DNA of 64,000 nucleotides from Teredinibacter franksiae (GTDB lineage Bacteria > Pseudomonadota > Gammaproteobacteria > Pseudomonadales > Cellvibrionaceae): assembly GCF_014218805.1 (NCBI RefSeq), contig NZ_JACJUV010000001.1, forward strand, positions 930,001-994,000. The letters are read 5' to 3'. Below are positions 45,436-54,676 of this stretch, one piece after another. Under the pieces are notes generated by a model. The model was not told where the DNA came from and ran no database searches. It saw only the letters and a program-made list of their open reading frames with translations. The position numbers were made by a program, and so were the translations under genes. Positions within the stretch are counted from its first letter, which is position 1; every line of letters begins with the position of its first letter.

Positions 45436-46658
45436 CCCCCCGTTTGCACTTCATACATACTCCAAATTGGGAGGAAAATGCCAAGCGCGAGAACGGTTAC
45501 AAATATCGCCATGACAATAATCAGTATCGGCTCAATACGGTCGGTTAAGGTTTTTAAATCGTACTCTACTTCCCGCTCATAAAATTCGGCCACCTCGGCT
45601 AAAAGCTCCTGTACTTGGCCGCTTTCTTCTCCAACGGCGACCATCTGTAGTACGAGGGGGGTAAATATGTCTGCCTGCAGGTGTGTTCTCAGTAGGGTAT
45701 CGCCACGCTCTACACCTTGGCGAATGGCATTTACCTTACGTGCTAAGTATACGTTCCCCATAGCGGCGGAGCACAACCCAAGAGACTGATTTATGGGTAC
45801 CCCTGCCCGTAACATCAAGCTGAAACTTCGTGCATACCGCGCCATAGATGCCTGCTCGATGAGGCTGCCAACGATGGGCAGTTGCAATTTTTTCTGCCCC
45901 CACTGAAGCTCGCCTTGCTCTGTATTAACGTAGTAAACAATTCCGCCAACGGCAACTATTGTGCCTACAATCAAGTACGGCCAATAATTGATAAACACAT
46001 TAGACGTACCGATAAGAATTTTGGTCACGATCGGAAGGTCAGCGCCAAACTTGCTAAACATCTCAGCAAAAGCCGGAATTACCATAACGTTGATAACACC
46101 GAGAGCGACAACCAACGCAAAAACAACAAAACTAGGGTAGCGTAACGCCTGCTTCACCCGTTTACTCGTCTCGTCATCACGCTCTAAGTAAAACCCAATT
46201 TGATGAAATACCTCATCTAATTTACCACTGGTTTCACCTACGCTTATCATGCTCACAAACAATGAATCAAATACCGTCGAATGGTGTTGCATCGCTCGCG
46301 ACAAGCTCATACCCGCTTCCAAACGATCGGCAATATCATTCAGCACATCACGAAAATGTTCATGCCGAATACTCGCCGCCAAACCCCGCATACCACGGGT
46401 TAGGGGGATACCTGCGCGGGTAATCGTAAGCATTTGTCGACAGAACATAACAAGGTCAACAACGCGGACCTTATCGGCCCCCAAAAATGAATTAATTCTT
46501 TTTACATAGGACTCACCGAGAGAAACCTCAGAAATTTTTAACGGCGTTATTCCGCGCCCGGCTAACTGAGCGGCTACCGCATCAGCCGATGCCGCCGTCA
46601 ATTGGCCATCTATTGACTGGCCCTGGTTGGATCTGCCTTCGAATCTAAACTCTGGCAT
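45432..46658 (-). CDS. mshG: MSHA inner-membrane platform protein MshG
   Basis: The 408-residue protein is a GspF/PilC-family platform protein with two T2SF domains (about 68-190 and 270-395), each followed by membrane helices, and three membrane segments in total. It anchors the ATPase MshE at the inner membrane. It is 6 bp after mshE. Confidence 0.93.
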   Translation of the reverse strand: MPEFRFEGRSNQGQSIDGQLTAASADAVAAQLAGRGITPLKISEVSLGESYVKRINSFLGADKVRVVDLVMFCRQMLTITRAGIPLTRGMRGLAASIRHEHFRDVLNDIADRLEAGMSLSRAMQHHSTVFDSLFVSMISVGETSGKLDEVFHQIGFYLERDDETSKRVKQALRYPSFVVFALVVALGVINVMVIPAFAEMFSKFGADLPIVTKILIGTSNVFINYWPYLIVGTIVAVGGIVYYVNTEQGELQWGQKKLQLPIVGSLIEQASMARYARSFSLMLRAGVPINQSLGLCSAAMGNVYLARKVNAIRQGVERGDTLLRTHLQADIFTPLVLQMVAVGEESGQVQELLAEVAEFYEREVEYDLKTLTDRIEPILIIVMAIFVTVLALGIFLPIWSMYEVQTGG

Positions 46659-46664
46659 AACGAA

Positions 46665-48413
46665 TTAAGCGTCCTCTGTATACTCGGCCACTTCAGACAA
46701 GCTTTCATCCTCAATTTGTGCCGATACACGCAGTACTTCTTCAAGTGTGGTAACACCTTCAATAGCGAAGTTAAGCGCACTGGCGCTCAATGGGCGATAA
46801 TGCTTACTGCGGTGTGCGGCATCATTAAATTCTCTTACGCTATTGTCCCTTAACGCATTCGCCATCACTGAATTGATTTCCAGTAATTCAAAAACACCAA
46901 TTCGACCTCGGTACCCAGTGTTATAACAATGCGCACAACCCATACCGTGTTTAAACGTTACTGAGCTAAGATCGACGCTTGGCAGCATCGCTTTAACAAG
47001 GCTTTGCTCTTGTTCGCTCAACGCATAGGGTTTAACACAGCTTTCACATACACGTCGAACAAGGCGCTGAGCAATAATAGCCTTTAAACTGCTAGCAACC
47101 AGGTAAGGGTCTACGCCCATATCCACCAGACGTAACGCCGATGTCACAGCATCATTAGTATGCAGTGTTGAGAGCACCATATGGCCCGTCATGGCGGCCC
47201 GCAGCGCTATTTCCGCAGACTCTGCATCTCGAATCTCTCCCACCAACAGAATATCCGGATCCTGTCGGAGACTGGCGCGCAGTACGGTACCAAAATTCAA
47301 ACCAATTTTATCGTGCACCTGCACCTGGCTGATGCGAGGCAAACGGTATTCAACGGGGTCTTCTACCGTAATAATTTTATTTGCTGGTGTATTTAACTCT
47401 GAAAGCGCGCCGTAGAGTGTGGTGGTTTTACCACTACCCGTTGGCCCCGTAACCAGCACCAAGCCATGAGGGCGAGTAATAATATGACGAAAACGGTCTA
47501 TATAATGTTGCGGCATACCCACCTTTTCTAGGGGTAAAACACCTTGAGTGTGATCTAGCACACGCATTACCACCGACTCACCAAACTGAACAGGCATGGT
47601 AGACAATCGCACATCGATGTTGTGGCCGCCGACCTTCAGATTAAACCGACCATCTTGCGGTAAACGCTTTTCGGCGATATCTAAGTTCGACATTAATTTC
47701 AACCGCACCACCAACGCGCTGGCAATGCGTTTTTCGTTCATCACCTGCTCTACCAACATCCCGTCTATTCGCTGACGAATACGCAGCACGGTCTCGTCGG
47801 GCTCAATGTGAATATCAGAAGCACGGGTATTAATCGCCTCTTCAAATATTTTTTGCAATAGTTTTACAACCGGCGCATCGGTATCCGTTGCATCTGTGAC
47901 AATGTCGGATAAGTCAACAGAATCAGCCTCGAGTTCATCATCTAACTGTTCTGCAAGCGATGCAATTTCATCGGCTCGGCTATAAGCGATATCAAGAATA
48001 TCGAGCAATTCAGATTCGCGCACGACCGCCGGCTTTATCGGCTTATCCAAAACCTTTTGGATTTCGTCAATACAAAAAATATCCGTGGGGTCAGACATTC
48101 CCAGCAGGTAACCATCGGCGTCACTGCGTAAAATCATAACCCGGTAACGCCTTGCTAAAGTTTCTGGCAAGGAAGAAACTAAATCACGATCGAAGCTGTA
48201 GTGTTTCAATTCAATAAAGGGAATATCAAGCTGGCGGGACAACAATGACAGCAGTGCATTTTCTTCAACAAAGCCCATATCCACCAATTGACGCCCCAAT
48301 TTGCGCCCGGTGGTCTTCTGTTCCTTTAGCGCCTGCTCCAGCTGTTCCTGACTGATCAGCTGCTGTGCAACTAGCAAGTCGCCCAGACGTATTCTTTTTG
48401 GTTCGGCATTCAT
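46665..48413 (-). CDS. mshE: MSHA assembly ATPase MshE with c-di-GMP-binding domain
   Basis: The 582-residue ATPase polymerises the pilus. Its N-terminal MshEN domain has the two RLG-type motifs known to bind c-di-GMP: RIRLGDLLVAQQLI (8-21) and RKLGRQLVDMGFV (37-49), each followed by the conserved helix. The ATPase core shows Walker A GPTGSGKTT, Asp box, Walker B VGEIRD, HMVLSTLHTND and the zinc-binding CxxC pairs CESC and CAHC. In Vibrio cholerae MshE binds c-di-GMP through these motifs and so couples pilus activity to that signal. Confidence 0.95.
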   Translation of the reverse strand: MNAEPKRIRLGDLLVAQQLISQEQLEQALKEQKTTGRKLGRQLVDMGFVEENALLSLLSRQLDIPFIELKHYSFDRDLVSSLPETLARRYRVMILRSDADGYLLGMSDPTDIFCIDEIQKVLDKPIKPAVVRESELLDILDIAYSRADEIASLAEQLDDELEADSVDLSDIVTDATDTDAPVVKLLQKIFEEAINTRASDIHIEPDETVLRIRQRIDGMLVEQVMNEKRIASALVVRLKLMSNLDIAEKRLPQDGRFNLKVGGHNIDVRLSTMPVQFGESVVMRVLDHTQGVLPLEKVGMPQHYIDRFRHIITRPHGLVLVTGPTGSGKTTTLYGALSELNTPANKIITVEDPVEYRLPRISQVQVHDKIGLNFGTVLRASLRQDPDILLVGEIRDAESAEIALRAAMTGHMVLSTLHTNDAVTSALRLVDMGVDPYLVASSLKAIIAQRLVRRVCESCVKPYALSEQEQSLVKAMLPSVDLSSVTFKHGMGCAHCYNTGYRGRIGVFELLEINSVMANALRDNSVREFNDAAHRSKHYRPLSASALNFAIEGVTTLEEVLRVSAQIEDESLSEVAEYTEDA

Positions 48414-49966
48414 CGGTTATTCATAGACCCCGCGATTTTTTGTTGTTCAGCCAATACCTGCAAAGCCTCCACTCGCTTTCGCGCATACTCTTCGACACTC
48501 GCCCCCAAATCCCTAGCCCGTAAAACCTGCTGAAATGACGTTAGCGCATCAGCCCGCATACCCAACGCATCGGCCGATACCGCAGCACCCAACCAGTAAT
48601 CAACCTTTTGCCTATCCAGTGAAAGAAGGTAACTATATTGACCTAACGCCAACTCGTGCTCCTTAAAGTGTTGATATATGGCCGCGAGCAAACTACTCGA
48701 CTGCTCAACGAGCTGTCGCTCCTGTTTCGAATAAGAGCCCCCCATTTTCACCATAGCTGTAGCGTCAGCTTCAAGAAGCAACCGCGCAGCCGCCAAATTA
48801 TCTTCAGCCACCAGCACTCGGGCCTGCAAATAATGCTGCAACCGTGTATTGCTCTGCACCGTCGCCGCAAGGCGTGAAGCCGAAGCCGTATTGCCTTCCT
48901 GTAGGTACAAATCAAATAAAGTCAGGCGACTTTTTTCGGCTGCGGGAGTCTCGAGTAAAAACTTTTCTAAGCTGGCAATCGCCAGGTAACGATCACCGGC
49001 GATAAAACGCTCCCGCTCACGCTCCGAGGTTTGCTTATCAACCGTTGCCAGTGTGCGACGAATAGAAATGCTGGTTGCACCACCCTGTATTTCTGCAGTG
49101 ACCACACTATCTATAACTTCAGCATTAGCGCCTGAACGCTCACTTAACTGGATCAACTGTTGTTGATAGTCATCGTTCTGCGGTAGCTGCATACCCAGCT
49201 GATCCGCGCGCGCTAGTAACTTCTGTAGCTTTGTAAGATTATTAACCGCAATACTGGCTTCAATTATTTGCGCATAATTCTGTTGAATTAAGGACAAGCG
49301 ATTGTCAACTACCTGCGAGCTGGGAGCTATTCCTCTTAACTCGGCCAAGTAAAACCACGCACTGTTCTTGTCTGGCAAAGTTAATCGTTGCGCGGCAATT
49401 GCTGAATCAATTTTTTGCAAAAGCACCTCAATAGAATCCCCTTGCCCGCGCTGCGGCGGCTCAACACGTTGATGTTCTGCAAGCTCCTGCTTATCTAACG
49501 CTTCAAGGACTAAAGTCTGCCCATGGCCTTCCCCAAGGTTAGAGCTATCGCCTGCGGTATCATATTGCGGGTTGGGTTGACTTTTTATGGGTAGAGCATC
49601 GGATGCTGTTTTTGCCTCAACCAGAACGCTGCCGGTTTTAGCCTTGCCGTTAGCCTTGACCAACCTTTCAGTGGCGTTCACGCTCAACGAGCTAACACTT
49701 ACCGATTCTAGAGCAGAACCCGCGTTATATCCGAGCGAGCCTAGGGGCTGCTGGGCTTTATTGACACCGAGGCCAGGCTCACCTAACAAGAAACGATAAC
49801 CGGTATAAAGACCGAAACCCGCCAACAGTAAAACCATAAACATAACAGGAATGCGTATACCACGGGTTAAGTTGGTTGAATTATTTGCTGGCGAAATAGG
49901 TGTACCACTGGCCGCAGCCGTATTTCTCGCATCCAAATCTTTCAGAGCTTCGTTTATCAGGCTCAT
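48410..49966 (-). CDS. mshN: MSHA biogenesis TPR protein MshN
   Basis: The 518-residue protein has the conserved start MSLINEALKDLDAR, a membrane helix (about 37-60), a low-complexity linker and C-terminal TPR repeats (about 300-510). The start resembles that of GspB, as expected for the partner of an ExeA-type ATPase; here the partner is MshM, encoded 3 bp upstream. Confidence 0.9.
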   Translation of the reverse strand: MSLINEALKDLDARNTAAASGTPISPANNSTNLTRGIRIPVMFMVLLLAGFGLYTGYRFLLGEPGLGVNKAQQPLGSLGYNAGSALESVSVSSLSVNATERLVKANGKAKTGSVLVEAKTASDALPIKSQPNPQYDTAGDSSNLGEGHGQTLVLEALDKQELAEHQRVEPPQRGQGDSIEVLLQKIDSAIAAQRLTLPDKNSAWFYLAELRGIAPSSQVVDNRLSLIQQNYAQIIEASIAVNNLTKLQKLLARADQLGMQLPQNDDYQQQLIQLSERSGANAEVIDSVVTAEIQGGATSISIRRTLATVDKQTSERERERFIAGDRYLAIASLEKFLLETPAAEKSRLTLFDLYLQEGNTASASRLAATVQSNTRLQHYLQARVLVAEDNLAAARLLLEADATAMVKMGGSYSKQERQLVEQSSSLLAAIYQHFKEHELALGQYSYLLSLDRQKVDYWLGAAVSADALGMRADALTSFQQVLRARDLGASVEEYARKRVEALQVLAEQQKIAGSMNNR

Positions 49967-49969
49967 TAA

Positions 49970-50836
49970 TTACACCCCACCAGCTAGCTTCGACCAGCGG
50001 CAATGCCAAGCTACGAACTTACCGGTAATACGTGTTTCAGATGTATCGGCGATCGCAGCTGCCACCTGCGTAACACCGACACGCGTCAAACCCTTGCCAT
50101 AAGCACTGATCAACGCCTTATGCGCGAGAATATTAATTAAACGTGGAATACCGCCTGAACCAATGCCCAATAACCAGAGCGCCCAAGGGCTAAACAAATG
50201 CTTATCGCCACCTGCGGAATCTAATCGATGGCGAATATAATCGGCAACCCCCTCTCGAGAAAATGGCCGTAGATATTCCGAAAAAATTATACGCTGTTTT
50301 AGTTGGCGTAAATCTGGGCGAGAAAGCAAAGTATCCAACTCAGGCTGACCTAGCATCACCACCTGTAACAATTTCCGTTTCTCAGTTTCTAAATTGGTAA
50401 GCAAGCGCAAGCTTTCAATTGTTTCACGCGGCATCGCCTGAGCTTCGTCAACCACTAAAACCACCTGCTTACCATGATGAGCCAATTGCATTAGCTTTCG
50501 GTAAATGGAGGACAAAAGAATATGCGCCTGCATTTGTGGGTTATAGTCTGCACCGATTTCCTGTGCAATAAATGCTTTAAGTTCTTCAGGGGAGAGATAG
50601 GGGTTAGGGATGTAGGCTGTTACAAAATGGGTTCTAAGGCGCGAAAGTAAAATTCGACACAGCAGCGTTTTACCGGTACCAACTTCACCCACAATCTTGA
50701 TAAAACCTTCGCAATGCTGAAGCGCCACCAACATCGTATTGAGCGCTTCACGATGGCTTTGCTGATTAAGAAAAAACTGCGTGTCGGGCGTCAGCGAAAA
50801 GGGGTGCTCATCCAAGTTGAAGTGTTGGTGGTACAT
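49970..50836 (-). CDS. mshM: MSHA biogenesis ATPase MshM (ExeA-like)
   Basis: The 288-residue AAA ATPase has Walker A GEVGTGKT (50-57), Walker B VVLVVDEAQAM and the arginine-rich KQRI region. It lacks the peptidoglycan-binding tail that GspA (at 35556) carries, although both start with MYH and share the same core, so the two are paralogues assigned to different envelope machines. Confidence 0.93.
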   Translation of the reverse strand: MYHQHFNLDEHPFSLTPDTQFFLNQQSHREALNTMLVALQHCEGFIKIVGEVGTGKTLLCRILLSRLRTHFVTAYIPNPYLSPEELKAFIAQEIGADYNPQMQAHILLSSIYRKLMQLAHHGKQVVLVVDEAQAMPRETIESLRLLTNLETEKRKLLQVVMLGQPELDTLLSRPDLRQLKQRIIFSEYLRPFSREGVADYIRHRLDSAGGDKHLFSPWALWLLGIGSGGIPRLINILAHKALISAYGKGLTRVGVTQVAAAIADTSETRITGKFVAWHCRWSKLAGGV

Positions 50837-50856
50837 ACTATTCCCCCGCGACCAAT

Positions 50857-52635
50857 TTAATTATCCCGCCCGCGGTATTCGTCCGACATCAATCCCATAC
50901 GGTTAGACGTGCGTAGCAACTCCTCCTCCCATGTTTGGTCATCAACCACAATTGGACGCATTAAAATAACCAACTCTGTTTTAACATTGCGCGTTTCCAT
51001 GGTTTTAAACAATCCGCGAATCACCGGAATATCACCTAATATTGGTTGCTTACCCACAACGTCAACGGTTATCTCCTGCATCAAACCACCCAGAACGACA
51101 ACCTGACCGCTTCTCGCCCTTACTATACTGTCTGACTCACGCACGTCACGCAGGGCCAACGGTAACGTGAAGAATTCATCGCCAAATTGTATTTCCTTCA
51201 ATTGGTCTTCCACGTCACTTACAATGGGGTGAACATGAAGAATAACGTCACCGTCTGCGGCAATTTGCGGTGTCACATCAAGAGCAATGCCACTAAAGAA
51301 AGATTCAAGATCAATTTGCGGCGTATTTTGAATACTTGCCGCGGTAGCCGTTGTGTTGTTCGAAATACCGGTAACAAAAAACTCATCTGAACCTACACGA
51401 ATAATCGCCTTCTGATTATTAACGGTAGATATCCGCGGGCTAGACAGCACCTGTACATTGCCCTGTGTTTCAAGTAAATCAAGTAACTGGGTGAGATCAA
51501 TAACGTCCAACACTGCCGACACAACCGAATCAGTATCGTCAAAAACCAACCGGCTAGACTCGGCAAATGTAGACAGAATTCCGCCGCTGAGACTACTGCC
51601 CGCCTGATCCAATGTAGAGTTCCCGCGCGTCCTCACTCTTTCCGAATGCAGTGAACCGCTAATTGCGCTCCAGTCAATGCCCGCCTCAAAACCGTCGTTG
51701 AGCCTAACTTCCAAAATTTTGGTCTCAAGTACAACCTGACGCTTAACGCTCAACTCTGAACGTTCAAGGAAATCGCGCACGGCACTTAGCTCATTAGGCA
51801 TGGCTTTAACAACGACCAAACCAGACTGCGGGTTTGTCATTACCATACGACCATCGCTACCAGCATCAACAATAGCCGAAAGGGTTTCGTAAATAGAGCC
51901 CCAAAAATCGGTTTTATTCAGCGTTTGCACCCGCGCTCCCGGCGTTAAAGCTCCGGAGGAGCCACTAGAGCCCGATTTCGATTCTTCAATATACCCAAGG
52001 AGGCTTCCAGACCCATCACTCTGATTGGAACTACCTCCAGAGGAGCGGCCATTACTATTACCGCTATCAGAAGATGAAATTTTACCAATACTAACGCTAG
52101 TATCGCTAACACCAACACGCTTGATATCGAGGTAGTTAATTGGGAATACTTCTGTGCGTAGCTTTCGCGAAAAAATAGTATAAATACCGTTGGTTAACTT
52201 ATATTCATAGCCGTACACATCTCGCGTTACACCCAGCACTTCGGCAATGGTGACATTTTTTAATTCCAGAGAAATAAAACCTGTTACCTCTGGATGCGCC
52301 ACAACGTTAATACCAGAATCAGCGACCAAACTTAGAAAGAACGTACGCGCAGGCACACGATTCACTGAAATATCAAATCGCTCCAAGGCTGAACGCGTTG
52401 GCTTGCTAACGCCACCAAGACCCGCCGCATTATTGAGTAAGCTTGTTGAAATTTCGGAAGGCGGCTGATTTTGCATTTGAGTGTACTGCTCAGCTTCAGC
52501 AATAGATGCCTCCATCATCTGCTCCGCAGCCGTTGGCCCCTGAGGGGGGGTGCTGGAACAGGATGACAGCAATAGCCCCAGGGAAAACCCTGCCAGTAGC
52601 CTACGCTTCGAGAAATTGAACTGGATTGCCTTCAT
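50857..52635 (-). CDS. mshL: MSHA secretin MshL
   Basis: The 592-residue protein forms the outer-membrane pore for the pilus. It has a lipoprotein signal (LLLSSC, Cys at about 26), an N-terminal STN-like/secretin N domain (about 80-165), a Ser/Gly-rich loop (about 185-230) and the C-terminal secretin domain with VLSSPRISTVNNQKAIIRVG and GQVVVLGGLMQE. It follows mshK by 19 bp. Confidence 0.94.
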   Translation of the reverse strand: MKAIQFNFSKRRLLAGFSLGLLLSSCSSTPPQGPTAAEQMMEASIAEAEQYTQMQNQPPSEISTSLLNNAAGLGGVSKPTRSALERFDISVNRVPARTFFLSLVADSGINVVAHPEVTGFISLELKNVTIAEVLGVTRDVYGYEYKLTNGIYTIFSRKLRTEVFPINYLDIKRVGVSDTSVSIGKISSSDSGNSNGRSSGGSSNQSDGSGSLLGYIEESKSGSSGSSGALTPGARVQTLNKTDFWGSIYETLSAIVDAGSDGRMVMTNPQSGLVVVKAMPNELSAVRDFLERSELSVKRQVVLETKILEVRLNDGFEAGIDWSAISGSLHSERVRTRGNSTLDQAGSSLSGGILSTFAESSRLVFDDTDSVVSAVLDVIDLTQLLDLLETQGNVQVLSSPRISTVNNQKAIIRVGSDEFFVTGISNNTTATAASIQNTPQIDLESFFSGIALDVTPQIAADGDVILHVHPIVSDVEDQLKEIQFGDEFFTLPLALRDVRESDSIVRARSGQVVVLGGLMQEITVDVVGKQPILGDIPVIRGLFKTMETRNVKTELVILMRPIVVDDQTWEEELLRTSNRMGLMSDEYRGRDN

Positions 52636-52654
52636 AATGATTCTTTTCCGCCTA

Positions 52655-53011
52655 CTATTTGCGCATTTTTTTTACGATACTAGGTCTTAACTGAACTACT
52701 CGCGTTTGACCATTCCGTCGGTAGGTAACACTTTTGTCGTGCACTGCCACAATGGTTGCGCCATCGACTACACTGCCGGCCACCACCGTTTTTCCATTCA
52801 CTATCGCCGTCACCCGCTCGGTGCTACGAAACACCGCCTGCAGCACGAGGGACTTTTGTGTAGTACTGACAACCTTGTAAGCCAACGGCATAGTCGGGTC
52901 ACGCAGCTTTTCTTGATTTTCTCCACCCTCATTTGCAGCAAGCGCTTGAACGCTGACTGTCAGTGCAAAAGTAAAAACAAAATAGCTAAACTTATGGGCG
53001 CCTCTAATAAT
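52655..53011 (-). CDS. mshK: MSHA biogenesis protein MshK, unusual start
   Basis: The protein is identified by position and by the C-terminal block LRDPTMPLAYK...VLQAVFRSTERVTAIVNGKTV typical of MshK. A signal peptide (SYFVFTFALTVSVQALA) is expected near the start, but no ATG, GTG or TTG lies just before it. The coordinates assume initiation at ATT 53011-53009, which has AGAGG 9 nt upstream. A TTG at 53128 is the next possible start and would add about 40 residues that look untranslated; the full open frame reaches 53350, overlapping mshJ by 89 bp. Confidence 0.7.
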   Translation of the reverse strand: MIRGAHKFSYFVFTFALTVSVQALAANEGGENQEKLRDPTMPLAYKVVSTTQKSLVLQAVFRSTERVTAIVNGKTVVAGSVVDGATIVAVHDKSVTYRRNGQTRVVQLRPSIVKKMRK

Positions 53012-53261
53012 TGATTTTAGCCTCTGCCCGATCTGACAAGCCTTAATGTAAGACGGACTGCGCGGTGGAAGGCTGGTTGCCTCCCCAAGCAGGCCAATGC
53101 TGCAATAAGGTTTTCCAAGCCGCGTCAATTCGGGCTTTGCGTGCGATTTATACAAAGCGTTAAAGTTTTTTACCAGGCCACCAGCATGCCTGTAAATTTT
53201 GCCTTGCACACGTATTACACACATAGCCAGAGGCCAAAAGTAATTAATAGAATTGCCCTTA

Positions 53262-54047
53262 TTAAACACCCAGCACCCCCCGGTCTGTAGAGAGGGTATA
53301 CACTTCGAGCGTAACCACCGCACCCGGGTATCGATCAACTTGGTATTCAATGTTTTCCCAAAACAGCTTCCAATTAAGCGCCTCGAGTTTTTGTAAATAC
53401 GCTATAACAGAAAAGTATTCGCCCTTTAGCGTAATTTTTACCGAATGCTTGTAAACACCAATAATACGCTCCTCTTCCATGCGCTCGTCACCAACATAAC
53501 GAGCCTGATCCTCTTCATACAAATCTTCGGCGAGTGCAACGGCTTCATCCTCCTCGCTTTGCCCTGTAGGCTCACGCTTTTCCTGAGCTAACTGAAGCTT
53601 AACCGGCGCTTTCGATTCCATACCCACTAACTCGAGCTGGTCGCTTTCTCGCAGTACATCGTGTAATACCTGTGGTAGCTGATCGGCAGACAATAGTCCA
53701 ACCGACATTTCTTGCAATTTTTTATTTGCTGCTTGCAATTGTTTTTCCAGCCGAACAATTGTTCGACGCTTAGCTGCGTTGGGGTCATTATTGATCGCCA
53801 CAACCAACATCTTCTCTTCTGTTGATAGTGTTTTGAGCTGTACATTCGCAGCCTCAAAACGTTTCACCAACGCATCGCGGCGTTTGTTCAAATCGCCGGC
53901 GAACGCCAGCTCCCATACTAGGTACACCGACAACAGTACGCCCGCGGCTAGTAGGATTTTTTCGCGCTGCTGAAGTGCCGCAAATTTCGCAGCAATGCCA
54001 TCCCACCGTTCAGTCACCTTTTCAGTTACACTGGAAGAAAGGCTCAT
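53262..54047 (-). CDS. mshJ: MSHA biogenesis protein MshJ (PilO-like)
   Basis: The 261-residue protein has one N-terminal membrane helix (about 31-49, ILLAAGVLLSVYLVWELAF), a coiled coil and a ferredoxin-like periplasmic domain ending with the MshJ-type LEALNWKLFWENIEYQVDRYPGA. It belongs to the PilO/GspM-like inner-membrane alignment complex with MshI. It overlaps the preceding gene by 4 bp. Confidence 0.88.
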   Translation of the reverse strand: MSLSSSVTEKVTERWDGIAAKFAALQQREKILLAAGVLLSVYLVWELAFAGDLNKRRDALVKRFEAANVQLKTLSTEEKMLVVAINNDPNAAKRRTIVRLEKQLQAANKKLQEMSVGLLSADQLPQVLHDVLRESDQLELVGMESKAPVKLQLAQEKREPTGQSEEDEAVALAEDLYEEDQARYVGDERMEEERIIGVYKHSVKITLKGEYFSVIAYLQKLEALNWKLFWENIEYQVDRYPGAVVTLEVYTLSTDRGVLGV

Positions 54048-54676
54048 TTCTCCTCCCCTTTCACAGCTAACCGGTAAACTGAATCGTACCCAAGAGTAAA
54101 CAGGTGGTACGTCGAATTTTTATCGGCCGCTACACTAAGTAAACCAAAGTTTACGTGGGCAAAAGTTGGCTCCTGACGTAACTGTTGAATATAGGTGGCG
54201 ATATCTTCAGGTTGCTCGGTAACACCTTTTACCTGCAACAACTGGCCACCGCGCAAACGCGGGCTCATGGAAAATTTCTGCAGGGAAATACTATCAAAAG
54301 ACTGACGAGCCAAACCCTGAAAGGCCGTAGAAAAACCTTCAGAATTCCCTAGGTTTTGCCATTCAATAATCTTTTCGACCTGCTGCCGACCAATTAAAGC
54401 CGTGCGCAGGTAATTAAGCTGTAATTCTACCTGGTCGTTTTTAAACGGGCGCGACTGAGCTTTAAATTTTTCCATTTGCTTCTGCGCGGCAAGCTGCCGA
54501 TTCTCCAACGCTACCGTTTGTTTTTCCAGCGAAGCTAAATTAGCAACCGCCACAAAATAAAAAATTACGTAAATGGCGATAATGCCAACGAAAGATGCCA
54601 GCAGACTACTAGCGGTTAACCACTCTCGCTTGGTGCGAAATTCGGGAAGATACAAATTAACCTGTTGCAGGCTCAT
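54044..54676 (-). CDS. MSHA biogenesis protein MshI2 (PilN-like)
   Basis: The 210-residue protein starts MSLQQVNLYLPEFR, the motif through which PilN-type proteins bind the actin-like partner (here MshI1), then a membrane helix (about 22-45), a coiled coil and a periplasmic domain. It overlaps both neighbours by 4 bp. Confidence 0.88.
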   Translation of the reverse strand: MSLQQVNLYLPEFRTKREWLTASSLLASFVGIIAIYVIFYFVAVANLASLEKQTVALENRQLAAQKQMEKFKAQSRPFKNDQVELQLNYLRTALIGRQQVEKIIEWQNLGNSEGFSTAFQGLARQSFDSISLQKFSMSPRLRGGQLLQVKGVTEQPEDIATYIQQLRQEPTFAHVNFGLLSVAADKNSTYHLFTLGYDSVYRLAVKGEEK

